Shown piece after piece: positions 60,891 to 64,000 of a stretch of DNA of 64,000 bases. This DNA comes from Eikenella halliae (GTDB lineage Bacteria; Pseudomonadota; Gammaproteobacteria; Burkholderiales; Neisseriaceae). Made by a program: the position numbers and the translations under genes. The first letter of the stretch is position 1, and every line of letters begins with the position of its first letter. The DNA is taken from contig NZ_LXSQ01000012.1 of assembly GCF_001648475.1 (NCBI RefSeq), positions 62,001 through 126,000 of the forward strand, written 5' to 3'. The notes below the pieces were generated by a model. The model did no database searches, had not been told where the DNA came from, and saw only the letters and a list, made by a program, of their open reading frames with translations.

Positions 60891-61095
60891 GGGAAAAGGA
60901 CTGAATGAAAACACCAACGGACTCATCCGACAATATTTCCCCAAACAAACCGATTTCCGAAACATCGGTGATCGGGAGATACGCAGGGTTCAAGATGAGT
61001 TGAACCGCCGGCCGGGAAAACCACTTGGCTGCGAAACGCCAAGTGTTTTATTATTGAATCTATTCCAACCGCTAGTATCCGAGTGTTGCACTTAA
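60891..61095 (+). mobile_element. IS30-family (IS1655-like) transposase, 3' fragment
   Basis: The frame GLNENTNGLIRQYFPKQTDF...REIRRVQDELNRRPGKPLGCETP is the conserved C-terminal end of IS30-family transposases, including the DDE Glu region. Only about 65 codons remain, so it is inactive. The sequence after the stop (GTTGCACTTAAAATCCGAATTCAAGG) probably contains the old right end. Confidence 0.85.
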
Positions 61096-61181
61096 AATCC
61101 GAATTCAAGGTTGTCTGAAAACGGAGCTTCCGAAGGAAGCGGAGTTTCTGCGAAGTTAAAGCACAGTTTCAACGAAGTGAA

Positions 61182-61193
61182 AAGCAGCCTGCA
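61182..61193 (+). repeat. Kingella-type DUS upstream of the cupin gene
   Basis: AAGCAGCCTGCA, next to a GTTGTCTGAA-like site at about 61110; neither belongs to the Eikenella dialect. Confidence 0.8.
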
Positions 61194-61250
61194 ACGAAGC
61201 CAAAACGACAAACCGCATCGTAAACCACCTAACCCATAGGAGAACCCCCC

Positions 61251-61574
61251 ATGCAAAACGAAACTATCAACCTGAAACAGCACCTTGCCGCCATCAAAGA
61301 ATACTGGCAGCCCGAAATCATCAACCGCCACGGGTTCCAATTCCGCCTGGTCAAACTTTTGGGCGATTACGGCTGGCACACGCACGGATACAGCGACAAA
61401 GTGCTGTTTGCCGTGGAAGGCGACATGGCGGTGGACTTCGCCGACGGCGGCAGCATGACGATACGCGAAGGCGAGATGGCGGTCGTACCGAAGTCGGTAT
61501 CGCACCGCCCGCGTTCGGAAAACGGCTGCTCGGTGGTGCTGATTGAGCTACCCGACCCGTCCGAGCAAGCGTAG
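61251..61574 (+). CDS. Small cupin-domain protein
   Basis: 107 residues, start after AGGAG. One cupin barrel: GDYGWHTHGYSDKVLFAVEGDMAVDF gives the motif 1 His-x-His and downstream Glu, and REGEMAVVPKSVSHRPRSE gives the motif 2 His. A metal-binding pocket is expected; substrate unknown. It lies between direct repeats A and B beside an IS remnant and foreign DUS, so it is probably imported. Confidence 0.85.
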   Translation: MQNETINLKQHLAAIKEYWQPEIINRHGFQFRLVKLLGDYGWHTHGYSDKVLFAVEGDMAVDFADGGSMTIREGEMAVVPKSVSHRPRSENGCSVVLIELPDPSEQA

Positions 61575-62000
61575 CCCGCGTGGTAGGGTGTGTGCGGAAC
61601 GCACGCACGTGATTTCAGTTTTCAGGTAGCCCCTCGCAGGCTACCTGAAAAAACACAGCACCAACGCAGTAAAGTAGGTTGGGTTGATAAACCCAACATT
61701 TTTCAGGTAGCCCATCCCCCATCAGGCTACCTGAAAAGCCGTCAATCGGATTCTTAAGCCCGGCGGCCACCCAAAGGCTGCCTGAAAGCGCGGTTTCGGC
61801 AAGGTGCAAACCCGGCGCATTTTAACTGCGTTGGAGCTTCGCTTTCAGGTAGCCTTTTGCATGGCGGCGGGAAATGGATAAAGCCCGCCGAAGCCCGCCG
61901 ATACGCTGGTTTGCCGCCCTGCGCCGTCCGTTGCCCGGCCGCCCGGTGCGGAGTAAACTGCCGCCTTTTTCGCCTGCCGCGCTTCGGCTAAGGAAACACC
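61575..62000. other. DUS-rich intergenic region
   Basis: 426 bases with a GTAGGGTGTGTGCGGAACGCACGC repeat at about 61582, two DUS pairs (61619-61650 and about 61700-61738), an AGGCTGCCTGAA-type site at about 61775, and direct repeat B. No gene; it must carry the promoter of the DMT gene. Confidence 0.6.
61808..61871. repeat. DUS-containing direct repeat, copy B
   Basis: Partner of 60595-60659. The two copies enclose 1.15 kb holding the IS remnant, the truncated gene and the cupin gene. Confidence 0.88.
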
Positions 62001-62870
62001 GTGCTTTACCAAATCATCGCGCTCCTGCTTTGGAGCAGTGCCTTTATTGCGGCCAAATACGCCTACACCATGACCGATCCGCTCCTGATGCTGCTGTGCC
62101 GCCTGTTGCTGGCCGCTATCTTGGTGCTGCCCGCCGCGCTGCGTTTCGGGCGCGGCTTGGAAAAACGGCATTGGCGGCCGCTGCTGTGGCTGTCGTTTTG
62201 CAACTATGTGGTGGTGCTCGCGCTGCAGTTCGTGGGGCTGAAATACACTTCCGCCGCCAGCGCTTCCACCATCGTCGGGCTGGAGCCGCTGCTGATGGTG
62301 TTTATCGGCCACTTCTTTTTCCACGACCGTGCCCGTTGGTATCACTGGCTGTGCGGGCTGGCGGCCTTTGTCGGGGTGGCGCTCCTGATTGGCGGCGGCG
62401 GCGGGGAGGGTGGCGTCAGCCTGCTCGGCTGCCTGCTGGTGTTCGGCGGCGGCATCGTGTTTTGTGCCACCATGCGCCCCACACAGCGGATGGTGGCCCA
62501 AATCGGCGCACCCGCCTTCACGTCGCTTTCCATGGCTGTGGCGCCGCTGTTGTGCCTGCCGGTGAGCCTGGCTTTTGCCGACAGCCTGCACATCAATTGG
62601 AACCTGCCCGGCACGCTGGGGCTGCTTTATCTGGGCGTGTGCTGCAGCTGGCTTTCCTACACGCTGTGGAACAAGGGCATGAGCAGCGTGCCGGCCAATT
62701 TCTCCGGCATGCTCACCGCCTCCGAGCCGGTGTTCGGCACGCTGCTGGCGGTGCTGGTGTTGGGCGAGCGCGTTTCCGCGCTGTCGTGGCTGGGCATTGC
62801 GCTGGTGATTGCCGCCACGGCGGTTGCGGTGGTGGCGCCGAAGCTGCTGGAGAAGCGGCAGGCGGCATAA
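62001..62870 (+). CDS. EamA-family drug/metabolite exporter
   Basis: 289 residues with a GTG start after AAGGAA. Ten hydrophobic spans in two EamA repeats: LLLWSSAFIAAKYAYTMTDPLLMLLCRLLLA opens the first, and a second begins near residue 150 (GGIVFCATMRPTQRM), ending with the typical ASEPVFGTLLAVLVLGERVSALSWLGIALVIAA. It probably exports amino acids or related metabolites; substrate unknown. Confidence 0.92.
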   Translation: MLYQIIALLLWSSAFIAAKYAYTMTDPLLMLLCRLLLAAILVLPAALRFGRGLEKRHWRPLLWLSFCNYVVVLALQFVGLKYTSAASASTIVGLEPLLMVFIGHFFFHDRARWYHWLCGLAAFVGVALLIGGGGGEGGVSLLGCLLVFGGGIVFCATMRPTQRMVAQIGAPAFTSLSMAVAPLLCLPVSLAFADSLHINWNLPGTLGLLYLGVCCSWLSYTLWNKGMSSVPANFSGMLTASEPVFGTLLAVLVLGERVSALSWLGIALVIAATAVAVVAPKLLEKRQAA

Positions 62871-62914
62871 GGCTGCGTGAAACGTCACGGAAGGGATGAT
62901 GCCCGCCGCCAGGC

Positions 62915-62964
62915 AAAAGGCTACCTGAAAAACAGCCCCGGTCTGTTTTCAGGTAGCCTTTTTC
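62915..62964 (+). terminator. DUS-pair terminator after the DMT gene
   Basis: AAAAGGCTACCTGAAAAACAG and CTGTTTTCAGGTAGCCTTTTT form a 21-bp stem with a T-run. Confidence 0.85.
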
Positions 62965-63012
62965 CATTACAATACCGCCAAACCGCTTTAAATCCTCCCT
63001 AACGCCGTCCTC

Positions 63013-63885
63013 ATGCGCACCCTCGTTTTCTTCCTCTTCCGAACCCTGGCCGCACTGCCGCTTTCCGTGCTGCACTTCATCGCCCACTGCGCAGGCGGCC
63101 TGCTTTATTGTTTCGCCCGCGCCGACCGCGAACGCATCCGCAACCACCTGCACACCGCCGGGCTGCCCAACGATGCCGCCCACGTCCGCGCCGTGTTCCG
63201 CGAAACCGCCAAAGGCGCGCTCGAGCTGCCGCTGGCCTTTTTCCGCAGCCCCGAGCAGGTGGCCGCACTATTCGTGGAAACCCACGGCTGGGAACACATT
63301 CAGGCCGCCCTCGATGCCGGCGAAGGCCTGCTGCTCATCACCCCCCACATCGGCAACTACGACCTCGCCGGCCGCTACATCAGCCACCGCCTGCCTTTCC
63401 CGCTCACCGCCATGTATAAGCCGCCGAAAATCAAAATATTAGACGACATCATGCAGGCCGGCCGCGTGCGCGACAAAGGCCGCACCGCCCCCACCAACCT
63501 GCACGGCGTGAAGCAAATCATCCAAGCCCTGCGCCAGGGCGAAGCCACCATCGTTTTGCCCGACCACGTGCCCGACGAACACGGCGACGGCGTATGGGCG
63601 CCCTTCTTCGGCCGCCCCGCCTACACCATGACCCTGGCCGGCCGCCTCGCGCAAGTAAAAAACGTGCGCCCCCTGTTTTTCGCCGGCATCAGGCTACCTG
63701 AAAACCGCGGCTTCGCCCTACACGTTGAGCCTGTGGAAGACAGCTTCAACGGCGACAAAGCCCACGACGCCGAAATCATCAACCGCAACGTGGAAAACTG
63801 GGTGCGCCGCTTCCCCGAGCAATACCTGTTTGCCTACAACCGCTACAAACATCCCGCCGGTGCGCCGCTGCCGCCGCAGGAATAA
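63013..63885 (+). CDS. LpxL/HtrB-type lipid A lauroyl acyltransferase
   Basis: 290 residues, an N-terminal membrane anchor (about 1-30), then the acyltransferase HX4D motif in LLLITPHIGNYDLAGRY and the downstream GVKQIIQALRQGEATIVLPDHVP block. It adds a secondary acyl chain to KDO-lipid A at the inner membrane. A DUS is translated as RLPEN near residue 230. No close Shine-Dalgarno sequence is evident. Functionally linked to the kdsC/lpt genes elsewhere in the window. Confidence 0.9.
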   Translation: MRTLVFFLFRTLAALPLSVLHFIAHCAGGLLYCFARADRERIRNHLHTAGLPNDAAHVRAVFRETAKGALELPLAFFRSPEQVAALFVETHGWEHIQAALDAGEGLLLITPHIGNYDLAGRYISHRLPFPLTAMYKPPKIKILDDIMQAGRVRDKGRTAPTNLHGVKQIIQALRQGEATIVLPDHVPDEHGDGVWAPFFGRPAYTMTLAGRLAQVKNVRPLFFAGIRLPENRGFALHVEPVEDSFNGDKAHDAEIINRNVENWVRRFPEQYLFAYNRYKHPAGAPLPPQE

Positions 63886-64000
63886 GCAGTGGTGGCGGGC
63901 AAAAGGCTACCTGAAAGCCGCCGCAGGCAAGCACGGCATAAAATATTCCGTCTTCCTGCCGAGCCGGTTTACCGTGCCGCCCGAGGCGGGGCAATCATTG
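63886..64000. other. Window end, no assignable gene
   Basis: One DUS at about 63905; the last bases may be the start of another gene but cannot be assigned. Confidence 0.4.

Noticed and set aside
61845..62888. 347-codon minus-strand frame opposite the DMT exporter
   Set aside because: Composition dominated by His/Gln/Arg, no motif; the EamA protein on the plus strand accounts for the sequence.

Overview
The window comes from a Neisseriaceae genome, most likely Eikenella. The 12-mer AGGCTACCTGAA, known as the Eikenella dialect of the neisserial DNA uptake sequence (DUS), occurs dozens of times on both strands, often as inverted pairs that form terminator hairpins. Gene content and order are also neisserial: kdsC-lptC-lptA...lptB-rpoN-hpf, fabA-fabB, farR, putP-putA and gluQ. 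Short elements with TATAGTG(G/A)ATTAA ends resemble Correia-type MITEs. Most genes are GC-rich, so long antisense shadow ORFs are common. No rRNA, tRNA or CRISPR array was seen.

Layout. 0-5.5 kb: 5' part of gnd, an RNase II-family exonuclease, galU and hemL (all minus). 5.6-8.0 kb: a patchwork holding a Slam C-terminal fragment, an unknown 245-aa gene, a duplicated tex 5' end and a SUKH-type immunity gene. 7.9-11.4 kb: tex and a Fic AMPylase. 11.6-14.6 kb: a polar amino-acid (probably cyst(e)ine) ABC importer. 14.9-16.9 kb: a predicted exonuclease, a small membrane protein and four MITE-like elements. 16.9-23.4 kb (minus): pgk, then hpf-rpoN-lptB and the LPS export/KDO genes. 24.0-29.4 kb: putP and putA. 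29.7-33.5 kb (minus): a DUF808 protein, a small unknown gene, corC-ybeY and a membrane protein. 33.7-40.5 kb: valS, an unknown gene, fabA-fabB and farR.

40.5-50.9 kb (minus) is the accessory hot spot: a SWIM-domain protein, a two-gene unit (membrane GAF protein plus Panacea/SocA-like protein), and hrpA cut in two by an AT-rich type II restriction-modification pair. 51-55.6 kb: cdsA, two MAPEG paralogues flanking an orphan sensor kinase, a low-molecular-weight phosphatase and a zinc-ribbon membrane protein. 55.7-60.5 kb: an Ldh2-family dehydrogenase, an aldehyde dehydrogenase, a nitroreductase and gluQ. 60.6-61.9 kb: a scarred block between two direct repeats with an IS30-type remnant, a truncated gene and a cupin gene. 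62-63.9 kb: a DMT exporter and a LpxL-type acyltransferase.

The main theme is that DUS dialect tracks gene origin. Tracts at about 5.6-10.2, 42.1-50.9 and 61.1-61.6 kb carry DUS of Kingella type (AAGCAGCCTGCA) or Neisseria type (AGGTCGTCTGAA, AGGCCGTCTGAA, ATGCCGTCTGAA). These are the same tracts that hold duplications, gene fragments, immunity genes and defence genes, which points to import by natural transformation between genera. The best candidates for something new are the GAF/Panacea pair at 42.3-43.6 kb and the restriction-modification insertion that splits hrpA.
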